From Camelimonas lactis (GTDB taxonomy: Bacteria; Pseudomonadota; Alphaproteobacteria; Rhizobiales; Beijerinckiaceae), in the NCBI RefSeq assembly GCF_004342915.1, contig NZ_SLWL01000016.1:1-64000 (forward strand): a stretch of 64,000 bases of DNA. The letters run 5' to 3'. Under the pieces are notes generated by a model. The model saw only the letters and a list, made by a program, of their open reading frames with translations, did no database searches and had not been told where the DNA came from. Shown one piece after another: positions 10,643 to 18,894 of this stretch (its first letter is position 1; the number at the start of each line of letters is the position of its first letter). The position numbers and the translations under genes were made by a program.

Positions 10643-11254
10643 ATGCTGCCCGGCATGATGACCCGAAACGCCCCCTTCACGCCCGTCGCCGCCAACACCA
10701 ATGCGGCGCTGCCGGAGCCGGCTGACCTGGTCGCGGCCTGGCGGGACGCCGGCTACGAAAAATGGTTCAGCCGCGACGACGCCTTCGACGCCATGCTGCG
10801 CGACCGCTTCGGCGCGGCCCAGGCCGCCGCGGCGCGCGGCGAACTGGACGGCTGGCAGGCGACGCCGGAAGGCGCCCTCGCCCTCGTGCTGCTGCTCGAC
10901 CAGATACCGCGCAATATTTACCGCAGCACGCCGGCGGCTTTCGCCACCGACCCGGCGGCGCGCCGCATCGCCGCCGCCAGCCTGGAGCGCGGTTATGACG
11001 CCCGGGTTGCGCCGGAGTTGCGCAGCTTTTTCTACCTGCCGTTCATGCACTCCGAAGAGCTGGCGGACCAGGTGCGGTGCGTCGCCCTGTACCAGGCGCT
11101 CGGCAATGCCGATGGCCTGCGCTACGCCGAGGAGCATCGCGACATCATCGCCCGCTTCGGCCGCTTTCCGCATCGCAACCACATTCTGGGCCGCGAAATG
11201 ACGGCGGATGAGCTGGCCTACCTGGAAGCCGGCGGCTTCACCGGCGGGCAGTAA
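10643..11254 (+). CDS. DUF924 family protein
   Basis: A 203-residue soluble helical protein with the DUF924 signatures: an early W-x-x-x-KWF segment (AGYEKWFSRDDAFD), LLLDQIPRNIYR, FFYLPFMHSE and the C-terminal GRFPHRNHILGR. The fold is TPR-like; function unknown. The start is uncertain: the ATGs at 10643 and 10655/10658 are all possible and none has a strong ribosome-binding site. It sits alone on the plus strand between ilvC and ilvH. Confidence 0.88.
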   Translation: MLPGMMTRNAPFTPVAANTNAALPEPADLVAAWRDAGYEKWFSRDDAFDAMLRDRFGAAQAAAARGELDGWQATPEGALALVLLLDQIPRNIYRSTPAAFATDPAARRIAAASLERGYDARVAPELRSFFYLPFMHSEELADQVRCVALYQALGNADGLRYAEEHRDIIARFGRFPHRNHILGREMTADELAYLEAGGFTGGQ

Positions 11255-11390
11255 TTCCAGGTCGCGACAATGCCGCGACAATGCCGGCGCATCCGCGCTG
11301 GAAGCTCAGGCGCCGCCCTGGTCCCGCCAGGCGCGGCGCCCCCCGCAACGTCTTGCCCCGGCGTCAGTCCGCCGCGATCCGCCGGGTGGT

Positions 11391-11924
11391 TCAGCCCCGG
11401 GCGGAGCCGCGCGACAGGGCGGCGACGCCGGTGCGGGCCACTTCCACCACGCCGGTTTCCGTCATGACGCGGATGAAGCGGTCAACCTCTTCGATGGCGC
11501 CGGTGAACTCGAAGATGAACGAGTTCAGCGTGGCGTCGAGGGTGCGGGCGCCGAAGGCCTGGGCAAGGCGCAGGGCTTCCACGCGGTGCTCGCCGCGACC
11601 GGCCACCTTCACCAGCGCCAGTTCACGCTCAACCGCCTCGCCCGTGGCGGTGAGATCGTCGACGCGGTGCACCGGCACCAGCCGGTCGAGCTGCGCCATG
11701 ATCTGGGCGATCGCCGCATCGTCGCCGGAGGTGACGATGGTGATGCGCGACAGGTGCTCCTCGTGCTCGGTCTCCGAAACCGTGAGGCTCTCGATATTGT
11801 AGCCACGTCCCGAAAACAGGCCAGCGATGCGGGCAAGAACCCCTGGTTCGTTGTCGACGATCACCGCCAGGGTGTGGCGGGCGATCTTCTGGGCGGCCGG
11901 CGCGTCGGAATAGTGCGATTTCAT
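11391..11924 (-). CDS. ilvH: Acetolactate synthase small (regulatory) subunit
   Basis: A 177-residue regulatory subunit that stimulates the catalytic subunit IlvB and gives valine feedback. The N-terminal ACT domain is clear (HTLAVIVDNEPGVLARIAGLFSGRGYNIESLTV), followed by the second ACT-like domain ending FEFTGAIEEVDRFI. In many alphaproteobacteria it directly follows ilvB; here a glutathione S-transferase gene lies between. It is presumably read through from the attenuated ilvB promoter. The ribosome-binding site is weak. Confidence 0.96.
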   Translation of the reverse strand: MKSHYSDAPAAQKIARHTLAVIVDNEPGVLARIAGLFSGRGYNIESLTVSETEHEEHLSRITIVTSGDDAAIAQIMAQLDRLVPVHRVDDLTATGEAVERELALVKVAGRGEHRVEALRLAQAFGARTLDATLNSFIFEFTGAIEEVDRFIRVMTETGVVEVARTGVAALSRGSARG

Positions 11925-12006
11925 CAGTTGTACCCGGTCTTTGGCGATGCCTGGCGGGGCCCCTGGCCCGGCGCGGCCGCCGTTATTTCAAAACAGGAGA
12001 CGCGCC

Positions 12007-12675
12007 TCAGAAGCGTGCGACCAGCGTCTCGTCGATATTGTCGTAATCGGCAATGCCCGGCTCCTTCAGGCCCGCCGCGCGCCACTCCTGAAAGGCCGGC
12101 AGCGCCAGCACCGCGTCCATATAGGCGCGGCAGACGTCGTCGACCGGAATGGAATAGCCATCGAGGCGGCAGACCACCGGCGCATACATGGCGTCGGCGG
12201 CGGTGAAGGCGCCGAAGAGGAACGGCCCGGACGCGGCGTGCTTTTCACGCAGCCCGCGCCAGATGGCGCAAACCCGGGCCACGGCGGCGTCCACCGCCTC
12301 GCCCCGGTCGCGGGCGGCGAAGCGCATGCCGAGATTCATCGGACAGGCCATGCGCAAAGCCTGGAAGCCTGCGTGCATCTCGGCGGAAACCGAGCGGGCC
12401 ACGGCCCGCTGGCCAGCGTCCGCCGGCCACAGGCCCGCTTCCGGAAAGCGCTCGGCGACATACTCGATGATCGCCAGCGAGTCCCATACGGTGAGATCGC
12501 CATCGCGCAGCACCGGAACGACGCCGGATGGCGAATACCTGGCGATTTCCGCTTTCGTATCCGGCTGGCGCAGGATGATGACGTGCTCCTCAAACGGCGC
12601 GCCGGCGACGCGCATGGCGAGCCAGGGGCGCAGTGACCATGACGAATAACGCTTGCTGGCGACGATCAGCTTCAT
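12007..12675 (-). CDS. Glutathione S-transferase family protein
   Basis: A 222-residue GST with an N-terminal thioredoxin-fold domain (residues about 1-80: KLIVASKRYSSWSLRPWLAM, then SPSGVVPVL and the glutathione-binding DSLAI) and a helical C-terminal domain. The SSWS-LRP motif places the catalytic Ser in the theta/zeta-like bacterial group. The start at ATG 12675 has AGGAGG 8 bases upstream; a GTG two codons earlier would leave only 2 bases. The gene lies between ilvB and ilvH on the same strand with short gaps, so it probably belongs to the ilv transcript, although no link to branched-chain amino acid synthesis is known to me. Confidence 0.9.
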   Translation of the reverse strand: MKLIVASKRYSSWSLRPWLAMRVAGAPFEEHVIILRQPDTKAEIARYSPSGVVPVLRDGDLTVWDSLAIIEYVAERFPEAGLWPADAGQRAVARSVSAEMHAGFQALRMACPMNLGMRFAARDRGEAVDAAVARVCAIWRGLREKHAASGPFLFGAFTAADAMYAPVVCRLDGYSIPVDDVCRAYMDAVLALPAFQEWRAAGLKEPGIADYDNIDETLVARF

Positions 12676-12795
12676 GTCCACATCCTCCTGGCTGCGAAAA
12701 CCCTGACCGGGATATCCCCGGCAGCGGCTTCCCAGGGCTTACCTGGCGTCCGTTTCAGGCGAGGCGGCGGCCCGCCCCGCCTGAACCAGGCCGCG

Positions 12796-14556
12796 TCAGA
12801 CGAGCATCTTGCCGGCTTCGTCGATCACCGAGCCGATGTCGGTGGCGGCGTCGCCGAGGATCATCTCGTTGTGCGCCTTGCCCGACGGAATCATCGGGAA
12901 GCAGTTCTCGGTCTTGTCGACGATGCAGTCGAAGATCACCGGACGGTCGGTGTTGATCATCTGCAGGATCGCCGCATCGAGCTCCTTCGGATCGCTGCAG
13001 CGGATGCCAACGCCGCCATAGGCCTCGGCCAGCTTGACGAAGTCCGGCAGGGCCTCCGAATAGCTCTCCGAATACCGCCCGCCATGCAGCAGTTCCTGCC
13101 ACTGGCGCACCATGCCCATGTATTCGTTGTTGAGGATGAAGATCTTCACCGGCAGCCGGTGCTGCAGCGCCGTCGACATCTCCTGCATGTTCATCAGGAT
13201 CGAGGCCTCGCCCGCGACATCGATCACCAGGGCGTCCGGATGGGCCATCTGCACGCCGATGGCGGCGGGCAGGCCATAGCCCATGGTGCCAAGGCCACCG
13301 GAGGTCATCCAGCGGTTCGGCTCCTCGAACTTCAGGAACTGCGCCGCCCACATCTGGTGCTGGCCCACCTCGGTGGTGAAGTAGACGTCGCGGTCCTTCG
13401 TCAGCTCCTGCAGGCGCTGCAGGGCGTACTGCGGCTTAATGGTGATATCCGAATTGTGGTAGGCGAAGCCGTTGCGGGCGCGCCAGGCGTCGATCTGCTT
13501 CCACCAGGCGTCCAGGGCCCCCTTGTCGGGGCGGGCGCCGGAGGCGCGGTACAGCCGCACCATGTCCTCCAGCACGTGGGCGCAATCGCCAATGACCGGC
13601 ACGTCGACCTTGACGTTCTTGTTGATCGACGAAGGGTCGATGTCGATGTGGATCTTCTTTGACCCGGGCGAGAAGGCGTCCAGACGGCCAGTGATGCGGT
13701 CGTCGAAACGGGCGCCGACGCAGATCATCAGATCGCAGTCATGCATGGCCATGTTGGCCTCATAGGCGCCGTGCATGCCCAGCATGCCCAGGAACTGGTT
13801 GTCCGAGGCCGGGTATGCGCCAAGGCCCATCAGCGTCGAGGTGATGGGGAAGCCGGTCAGACGCACCAGCTCGCGCAGCAGCGCGGAGGCCTCGCGGCCG
13901 GAATTGATGACGCCGCCGCCGGTGTAGAAAATCGGCTTTTTCGCCTCGCCCATCATTTTCACGGCGACGCGGATCGCCTCCAGATCACCCTTGACCTTCG
14001 GACGGTAGGTCTTGTGCTGGTTGTCGCGCGGCCGCTCATAGCTGCCGGAGGCGAACTGGATGTCCTTCGGGATGTCGACGACCACCGGGCCGGGACGCCC
14101 GTTCGAGGCCACGTAAAACGCCTCGTGCAGAATGCGCGGCAGGTCCTCAATGCGCTTCACCAGGTAATTGTGCTTGGCGCAGTGGCGGGTGATGCCGACC
14201 GTGTCGCACTCCTGAAAGGCATCGGAGCCGATCAGATGCGTCGGCACCTGGCCGGTGATGCAGACCAGCGGGATCGAATCCAGCAAAGCGTCGGCGAGGC
14301 CGGTCACGGCGTTGGTGGCGCCGGGGCCGGAGGTGACGAGCACGCAGCCGACCTTGCCGGTGGAACGGGCATATCCCTCGGCGGCGTGCACGGCGCCCTG
14401 CTCATGGCGGACAAGAACGTGACGCACCTTCTCCTGATGGAACATGGCGTCATAGATCGGCAGCACCGCGCCGCCTGGATAACCGAAAATGTGCTCCACG
14501 CCCTGGTCCTGCAGGGCGCGAATGACCATCTCGGCGCCGGTCATTGTCTCGCTCAT
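12796..14556 (-). CDS. ilvB: Acetolactate synthase large subunit
   Basis: A 586-residue ThDP-dependent catalytic subunit that condenses pyruvate with pyruvate or 2-ketobutyrate, the first common step of Val/Leu/Ile synthesis. The N-terminal ThDP site has the catalytic Glu in VRHEQGAVHAAEGYAR, the ThDP/Mg motif is in the C-terminal third (GE-A-S-I...NNEYMGMVRQWQ), and the FAD-like middle domain is intact. ATG 14556 has GGGAGAAGAG upstream and gives the standard N-terminus MSETMTGAEM; an open frame extends to 14730 through the terminator hairpin and is not used. Expression is predicted to be controlled by the leader/attenuator at 14704-14861. Confidence 0.98.
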   Translation of the reverse strand: MSETMTGAEMVIRALQDQGVEHIFGYPGGAVLPIYDAMFHQEKVRHVLVRHEQGAVHAAEGYARSTGKVGCVLVTSGPGATNAVTGLADALLDSIPLVCITGQVPTHLIGSDAFQECDTVGITRHCAKHNYLVKRIEDLPRILHEAFYVASNGRPGPVVVDIPKDIQFASGSYERPRDNQHKTYRPKVKGDLEAIRVAVKMMGEAKKPIFYTGGGVINSGREASALLRELVRLTGFPITSTLMGLGAYPASDNQFLGMLGMHGAYEANMAMHDCDLMICVGARFDDRITGRLDAFSPGSKKIHIDIDPSSINKNVKVDVPVIGDCAHVLEDMVRLYRASGARPDKGALDAWWKQIDAWRARNGFAYHNSDITIKPQYALQRLQELTKDRDVYFTTEVGQHQMWAAQFLKFEEPNRWMTSGGLGTMGYGLPAAIGVQMAHPDALVIDVAGEASILMNMQEMSTALQHRLPVKIFILNNEYMGMVRQWQELLHGGRYSESYSEALPDFVKLAEAYGGVGIRCSDPKELDAAILQMINTDRPVIFDCIVDKTENCFPMIPSGKAHNEMILGDAATDIGSVIDEAGKMLV

Positions 14557-14703
14557 GGCTCTTCTCCCGTCTCCGCCTGCTGTGTGCATCCGGCGCCCGG
14601 CTGGATCAACAGCGTTATTCCGTCTTGCTGGCGCATCGCCAGCTGGAGCCCTGTTCCGCCGCATGGCGGCGCCATGACATATCTGCGGTCTGCTCCAGGC
14701 AAC

Positions 14704-14725
14704 AAAAAAGGGCCCCGAGGGACCC
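14704..14725 (-). terminator. ilvB attenuator terminator hairpin
   Basis: On the minus strand GGGTCC (14725-14720) and GGGCCC (14715-14710) form a 6-bp stem with one G-U pair and a CTCG loop, directly followed by six T (14709-14704). It lies about 150 bases before the ilvB start and 30 bases after the leader-peptide stop, the right place for a transcription attenuator. Confidence 0.8.
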
Positions 14726-14730
14726 TGCAC

Positions 14731-14775
14731 GCGCCATCACCGGACCTGCGGTTTTCACCGCTCCGTCGATGGCGC
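14731..14775 (-). promoter_or_regulatory. Alternative leader RNA stem with nested hairpin
   Basis: GCGCCATC (14775-14768, inside the leader-peptide codons) is perfectly complementary to GATGGCGC (14738-14731), giving an 8-bp stem. Nested inside it is GCGGT-GAAA-ACCGC (14761-14748), a 5-bp stem with a GNRA tetraloop. A ribosome stalled on the Ile/Leu/Val codons would affect whether this outer stem forms, which fits an attenuation switch. The exact antiterminator pairing with the terminator is not resolved by eye. Confidence 0.6.
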
Positions 14776-14802
14776 CTCACATACGATAAGAATAGCGCGC
14801 AT
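14755..14802 (-). CDS. ilvB leader peptide (attenuator peptide)
   Basis: A 15-codon open frame reading MRAILIVCEAPSTER and stop, with AGGAG 9 bases before the ATG. Residues 4-7 are Ile-Leu-Ile-Val, four consecutive branched-chain amino acids, directly matching the products of the downstream ilvB-ilvH genes. The frame lies between a plausible promoter (14833-14861) and a terminator hairpin (14704-14725). By analogy with known ilv leader peptides, ribosome stalling here under branched-chain amino acid starvation would prevent termination. Function is inferred, but the arrangement is very specific. Confidence 0.85.
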   Translation of the reverse strand: MRAILIVCEAPSTER

Positions 14803-14832
14803 TGCGCCTCACTCCTGTTTCGATCTGGCGGA

Positions 14833-14861
14833 ACGCTAATGGAAGTGACGGAGGGCGTCAA
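14833..14861 (-). promoter_or_regulatory. Probable ilvB promoter
   Basis: TTGACG (14861-14856) and TAGCGT (14838-14833) are separated by 17 bp and lie about 30 bases upstream of the leader-peptide ATG. The -35 box is close to consensus, the -10 box weak, as is common in GC-rich alphaproteobacteria. Confidence 0.5.
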
Positions 14862-15050
14862 CGGCAAATTGCGACGCCGAACGTGCGATGGCGATTCACG
14901 CGCCCTGGCGGCGGTGCAGCCCTGCACTCATTTGCGCATCGCCGCAAAGCGACCGCTCTGCGGCTTTACTGGCGCCAGGCGCCAGCGCCGCCATACTTCC
15001 CGCAAGGCGCGATCTCGCGCAGGTCGGATGATGGAGCGGAGCTTAAGGAC

Positions 15051-15812
15051 ATGCCAGCCGAACTTTTCCCCCTCAATCATGCCCCTCTGTACAGCGCCAT
15101 CCAGAGAGAAGACTATGCGAGCGCCTACACTTTCATGCAACAGCACTACTATCGCCCGATGCTCTATGGAAACCCGTTCCGGACGATCCCGATCTTCCAG
15201 GGCATAACATCTGCGCAGTGGGACGCGGTCCGGGCGGCAGGGAATAGCGGAGGGGCAGCGGCGGCGCGCCCGGAACGGCGCGCGCCAGTCGGTCTTGACC
15301 GCCCTGCCCCTCTCGCAGCTTTCCCGGCAAGACCCAACGCGTTGGCGAGACAACCAATGATGAGGCGCGACCGCGCCCCCCCGGAACTGGGCCATCGACC
15401 GCGCGCAGCAAGAAACGATATCGCGGAAGTCGATATACTCAACGATGATTTAATCAATTCTTCAACAGAAACATCGGCATGCAGCTCAACAACATCAATA
15501 TTAAATAATTTGTCTCGCGCAGCGAACTATGACACTACAGAAACAGTTGGCGCAAATATCTACAACTCCGTCGTCCACGTCATGATTGAAAACGGCAGGA
15601 TGGTAGGTCAGCCCCAGATTAATTATTATCCCGCAGCTCAACGAATGAACCCGATAGGCGCCAACCGCAGCCAGCCGTTGCGCGGCCTTGCAGGCGTGGA
15701 TCTCCCCGCTGGCGCCAGACACGGCGGCCGGCTACGGACTGCACGCGAAGCCGAAGCAGATTATCGCCAGCAACGTATATGGGGATGGCTCGAAGCTATA
15801 CCGGGTTTTTAA
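15051..15812 (+). CDS. Orphan protein, possible effector
   Basis: A 253-residue protein that I do not recognise. Residues 11-31 (APLYSAIQREDYASAYTFMQQ) resemble one ankyrin-type helix pair (P-L-x-x-A-I-x-x-x-D), which is only suggestive. The middle is Arg/Pro/Ala-rich and probably disordered; residues about 125-180 are Ser/Thr/Asn-rich and encoded by DNA clearly richer in A+T than the neighbours. There is no signal peptide or membrane segment. AAGGA sits close before the ATG; the open frame extends upstream to 14802 but that part overlaps the ilvB control region. Base composition and lack of relatives suggest recent acquisition. It is followed by a second orphan gene on the same strand. Confidence 0.6.
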   Translation: MPAELFPLNHAPLYSAIQREDYASAYTFMQQHYYRPMLYGNPFRTIPIFQGITSAQWDAVRAAGNSGGAAAARPERRAPVGLDRPAPLAAFPARPNALARQPMMRRDRAPPELGHRPRAARNDIAEVDILNDDLINSSTETSACSSTTSILNNLSRAANYDTTETVGANIYNSVVHVMIENGRMVGQPQINYYPAAQRMNPIGANRSQPLRGLAGVDLPAGARHGGRLRTAREAEADYRQQRIWGWLEAIPGF

Positions 15813-15958
15813 GATTTTTATTCTGAACAACAATTTAAAATTATTATTATATACATCTAATTTGATGCAACATACTAATGTTAATATCCTGATGGAATGC
15901 AGGGCAACAGGCCGCCCGGTCTCCATCCCGGAGCGCGCGCCCCACGGAGGCACACAAC
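15813..15958. other. Strongly AT-rich spacer between two orphan genes
   Basis: About 146 bases, of which 15808-15890 consist largely of A and T (TTTAAAATTATTATTATATA), in sharp contrast to the surrounding GC-rich chromosome. Several TATAAT-like boxes are present and it probably holds the promoter of the next gene. Such AT-rich DNA is also the preferred target of MucR/H-NS-like silencers. Confidence 0.55.
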
Positions 15959-16597
15959 ATGGGACTGAATTCGTGGATCAATGGACAATACATTGCCTGG
16001 CATCGCGGTTCTCCGCCTCCTGATCAAAGGGTCAGGCGCGTTGCGAGCCTGTCGCCTGACTCTGCTCGCGGCCCGGAAGGCTCCCTGCCCATAACGCCCT
16101 GGCAAGGCCACGTCAGAAACCGCCATCCAGCCTTGCTCGGACCCCGGCTCGATAATGAACCAACGCCCATGCGGGCTCCCTCGCCAGGTGAACTGACTGC
16201 CTCATCACGACTTCGGAGTGAGCCATGGGCGATAGAGCAGCTTCCCCCGCCACCGGATTACGCGGATCTCCCCCAGCAGACACCACCGCCTCCCTATACG
16301 GTCAGTGCGCCGCAGATTGAACCGCTCCGGGTCGAGATGCCGGCCGGGGCATTGGAGACTGTCGACTCGATGCCGGCTGCGGCGATGGGCGGTGGCCGGC
16401 TCCGGGTCAGGATGCCGGACGGCGCATCGGAGGCTGTCGGCTCGATGCCGGCTGCGGCAGCGGGCGGGAGCCGCGTTGCCCCCTCAGCCGCGAGCGCGTC
16501 GCGGCATGCCAACGAAGCGGCGACCGAAGAGCGCGCGGCCTCTCCGTCGATCGAGGAGGTCATTGAGACGGGTGTCGAGGTTGTTATACGGTTCTGA
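15959..16597 (+). CDS. Orphan proline-rich protein with two PPxY motifs, possible effector
   Basis: A 212-residue, probably disordered protein with no recognisable domain, signal peptide or membrane segment. Residues 95-113 are proline-rich and hold two exact PPxY motifs, PPDY (98-101) and PPPY (110-113), the ligand of eukaryotic WW domains. Residues 123-147 and 148-172 are an imperfect 25-residue tandem repeat (LRVEMPAGALETVDSMPAAA / LRVRMPDGASEAVGSMPAAA). The C-terminus is acidic then hydrophobic. GGAGG lies 8 bases before the ATG, so translation is well supported. Together with the preceding gene it forms a small accessory island. A secreted effector is one possibility; a surface-associated or simply rapidly evolving protein is another. 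Confidence 0.65.
   Translation: MGLNSWINGQYIAWHRGSPPPDQRVRRVASLSPDSARGPEGSLPITPWQGHVRNRHPALLGPRLDNEPTPMRAPSPGELTASSRLRSEPWAIEQLPPPPDYADLPQQTPPPPYTVSAPQIEPLRVEMPAGALETVDSMPAAAMGGGRLRVRMPDGASEAVGSMPAAAAGGSRVAPSAASASRHANEAATEERAASPSIEEVIETGVEVVIRF
16325..16474 (+). repeat. 75-bp tandem repeat, two copies, in frame
   Basis: Units 16325-16399 and 16400-16474 begin CTCCGGGTC and share most bases across all 75 positions. The unit length is a multiple of three, so the duplication encodes a repeated 25-residue block in the PPxY protein. Confidence 0.85.
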
Positions 16598-16898
16598 GGG
16601 GATCACATGAAGCAGCCCGATCGCACCTCAGGGCGATGAAAGCCGGCGCTTTCGCCCAGCAGCCGCGCCAAGCTGCAAACTTTCGCTGCATTGATGAAGC
16701 GCTGCCTGAATGAATCGCATTCGAAACAATCGCCCGGCCAGACCCCGTCGCCCATGCGCCTCCAGCCGCCGCGCCGGGACCGCCGATTGACGCTTTGTCG
16801 TGATCGACGGCGCGGGCCTGACCTTGCGAACTCCCCGACGGATGAGCTGATCCATGAATTTGCCGGCCTGGCGCTTCCACGCCCGCCCGTCGCCAGCC
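16598..16898. other. Convergent intergenic region, nothing seen
   Basis: About 300 bases between the PPxY gene and miaA. No terminator with a T-run, gene or repeat could be recognised. Confidence 0.4.
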
Positions 16899-17843
16899 TC
16901 AGGCCAACGGAACGTCAACCCAGGTCCAGCCCGTCATCTGGTGGCGGAACCAGGTGAACTGGCGCTTGGCGTAGTGGCGGGTGTCGGCCTTGCCGCGCGT
17001 CACCGCCGCCTCGCGACCGCCCTCGCCACGCAGCCAGGCCATCAGGCCGGGAACGCCGTGGGCGCGCATCACCGGCAGCGCCGGATCGAGGCCGCGGGCC
17101 GCAAGGCGCTCCACCTCCTCCACCGCCCCCTGCCGCATCATCTGGTCGAAGCGCGCGTCGATGCGCGCATACAGCGCCGCCCGCTCCGGCGCGAGGAACA
17201 GCCGCCGTGTCCGCGCCGAAGCCAGCGGTCCCTGAACGCGCTGCTGCTGAAAGCTCGCCAGCGAGCGCCCCGTCGCCTCGATCACCTCCAGCGCCCGCAG
17301 GATGCGCTGGCGATCGCCCGGCCGGAGACGGTCGGCCATCAGCGGATCGCGCGCGGCGAGGCGCGCGTGCAGGGCGTCGCCAGCCAGCAGGTCCGCCTCG
17401 GCGCGCAGGGCGGCGCGCAACTGCGGCGGCACGGGCGGAATATCGGAGAGCCCTTCCAGCAGCGCCCGGAAATACAGGCCGGTGCCGCCAACGAAGATGG
17501 GCGTCAGGCCAAGCGCATTGGCCCGTTGCAGTTCCCGCTCCGCCTCACCCAGCCAGCGCGCCACGGAGAAATTTTCCGCCCCATCGACGACGCCATAGAG
17601 CCTGTGGGGCGCGGCCCGTTCGTCGGCGGCGGACGGGCGGGCGGTGAGCACGTGCAGGTCGCGATAGATCTGCATGGAGTCGGCGTTGATGACGACCCCG
17701 CCCATGCGCCGCGCCATGTCGATGGCCAATGCGGACTTGCCGGATGCGGTCGGGCCTGCGATGAGAACCGCGTCCACGGGTTCACCGGGCAAGATCACGT
17801 CCGCGAGGGCCTTCCGTTCCGGTTCTTCCACGATAGCAGCCAC
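16899..17843 (-). CDS. miaA: tRNA dimethylallyltransferase MiaA
   Basis: A 314-residue enzyme that adds a dimethylallyl group to A37 of tRNAs reading UNN codons. The P-loop is [23 protein letters not shown] and the family blocks [21 protein letters not shown] and the C-terminal [10 protein letters not shown] are present. Length is typical. The start is uncertain: GTG at 17843 (AGGGA 8 bases upstream) is preferred, with GTG 17831 and ATG 17900 possible; the last would overlap serB. The gene is divergent from serB with almost no spacer, so the two promoters must lie within the neighbouring coding ends. Confidence 0.96.
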   Translation of the reverse strand: MAAIVEEPERKALADVILPGEPVDAVLIAGPTASGKSALAIDMARRMGGVVINADSMQIYRDLHVLTARPSAADERAAPHRLYGVVDGAENFSVARWLGEAERELQRANALGLTPIFVGGTGLYFRALLEGLSDIPPVPPQLRAALRAEADLLAGDALHARLAARDPLMADRLRPGDRQRILRALEVIEATGRSLASFQQQRVQGPLASARTRRLFLAPERAALYARIDARFDQMMRQGAVEEVERLAARGLDPALPVMRAHGVPGLMAWLRGEGGREAAVTRGKADTRHYAKRQFTWFRHQMTGWTWVDVPLA

Positions 17844-17848
17844 GCGCC

Positions 17849-18802
17849 ATGTCCCTTGCAACTCACCAGACCGAAGCTTCTGTCGCGACCCTGGTCGCAA
17901 GTCCAGCCCTCGCCGGCTCCGGGCTGCTCGCGGCGCACGGCCCCGGCAGTCTCGTTCCCCGGCTCAAGATGCTGGCGGCGTCGCTGGCCAGCGGGCCGGT
18001 GCTGACCAGTGAACTGGCGGAAAACCGGGCAGTCGACCTGGTGTTCCCGTCGCCGGCGCCAGTCGATCTGATCGAGGCGCAACTGCGCGCCCTCATCGAT
18101 GAAGCCGGCGCGCCGGTGGACATCATCGTCCAGCCGGCCGCCCATCGCCGCAAGCAGTTGTTTCTCGCCGACATGGATTCGACCATGATCGGTCAGGAAT
18201 GCATCGACGAGTTGGCGGATTTCGTCGGCCTGAAGCCACAGGTGTCGGAGATCACCGAACGGGCCATGCGCGGCGAACTGGCGTTCGAGCCGGCGCTGCG
18301 CGAGCGCGTCGCCCTGCTGGAGGGGCTTGATCTCGCGGTGGTCGACGCCATCGTCGCCGACCGGCTGATCCTGACCCCGGGCGGCCGTGAACTGGTCATG
18401 ACCATGCGCGCCAACGGCGCCTATACCTGCCTGGTCTCCGGTGGCTTCACGGTGTTTACCGGCCCGATCAGCCAGAAAATCGGCTTTCACGAGCACCATT
18501 CCAATACGCTCGCGCACGCCGACGGCAAGCTGACGGGCTTGGTGATTGACCCGGTTCTCGGCCGCGAGGCCAAGAAGGCGACATTGCTGCGCCTGCGCGC
18601 GGAACTGAAGCTGCCGCCCGAAGCGGTGATGGCGGTGGGCGACGGCGCCAATGATCTCGACATGCTGCAGGAGGCCGGGCTCGGCGTGGCCTATTACGCC
18701 AAGCCCGCCGTGGCCGCCGCCGCCAGCGCCCGCATCAACCACACGGACCTCGCCACCCTGCTGTTCGCGCAGGGCTATCGCGAGGATGAGTTCGTGCGCT
18801 GA
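17849..18802 (+). CDS. serB: Phosphoserine phosphatase SerB
   Basis: A 317-residue HAD-family phosphatase catalysing the last step of serine synthesis. The nucleophile motif is [10 protein letters not shown], the second motif is VSGGFTVF and the fourth is [10 protein letters not shown]; the substrate-selecting Glu follows the first motif as in known SerB. The first ~100 residues form an ACT-like regulatory domain seen in longer SerB proteins. The ATG at 17849 is adopted from the family-like N-terminus. It ends before a strong terminator. Confidence 0.96.
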   Translation: MSLATHQTEASVATLVASPALAGSGLLAAHGPGSLVPRLKMLAASLASGPVLTSELAENRAVDLVFPSPAPVDLIEAQLRALIDEAGAPVDIIVQPAAHRRKQLFLADMDSTMIGQECIDELADFVGLKPQVSEITERAMRGELAFEPALRERVALLEGLDLAVVDAIVADRLILTPGGRELVMTMRANGAYTCLVSGGFTVFTGPISQKIGFHEHHSNTLAHADGKLTGLVIDPVLGREAKKATLLRLRAELKLPPEAVMAVGDGANDLDMLQEAGLGVAYYAKPAVAAAASARINHTDLATLLFAQGYREDEFVR

Positions 18803-18865
18803 ATGCGGGGGCAATGACGGCCGACGTACGCCGGGTTTTCAGACGCCCCTGACCGAAAATGGAAA

Positions 18866-18894
18866 AAGCCGGACCCGCGCGGGTCCGGCTTCTT
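18866..18894 (+). terminator. Bidirectional terminator between serB and Do protease
   Basis: A perfect 11-bp stem AAGCCGGACCC (18866-18876) / GGGTCCGGCTT (18881-18891) with loop GCGC, followed by CTTT on the plus strand and by TTTTCC on the minus strand. The two convergent genes can share it. Confidence 0.85.

Noticed and set aside
15051..16898. Mobile element carrying the orphan genes
   Set aside because: No transposase, integrase, terminal inverted repeats, target duplication or tRNA attachment site is visible.
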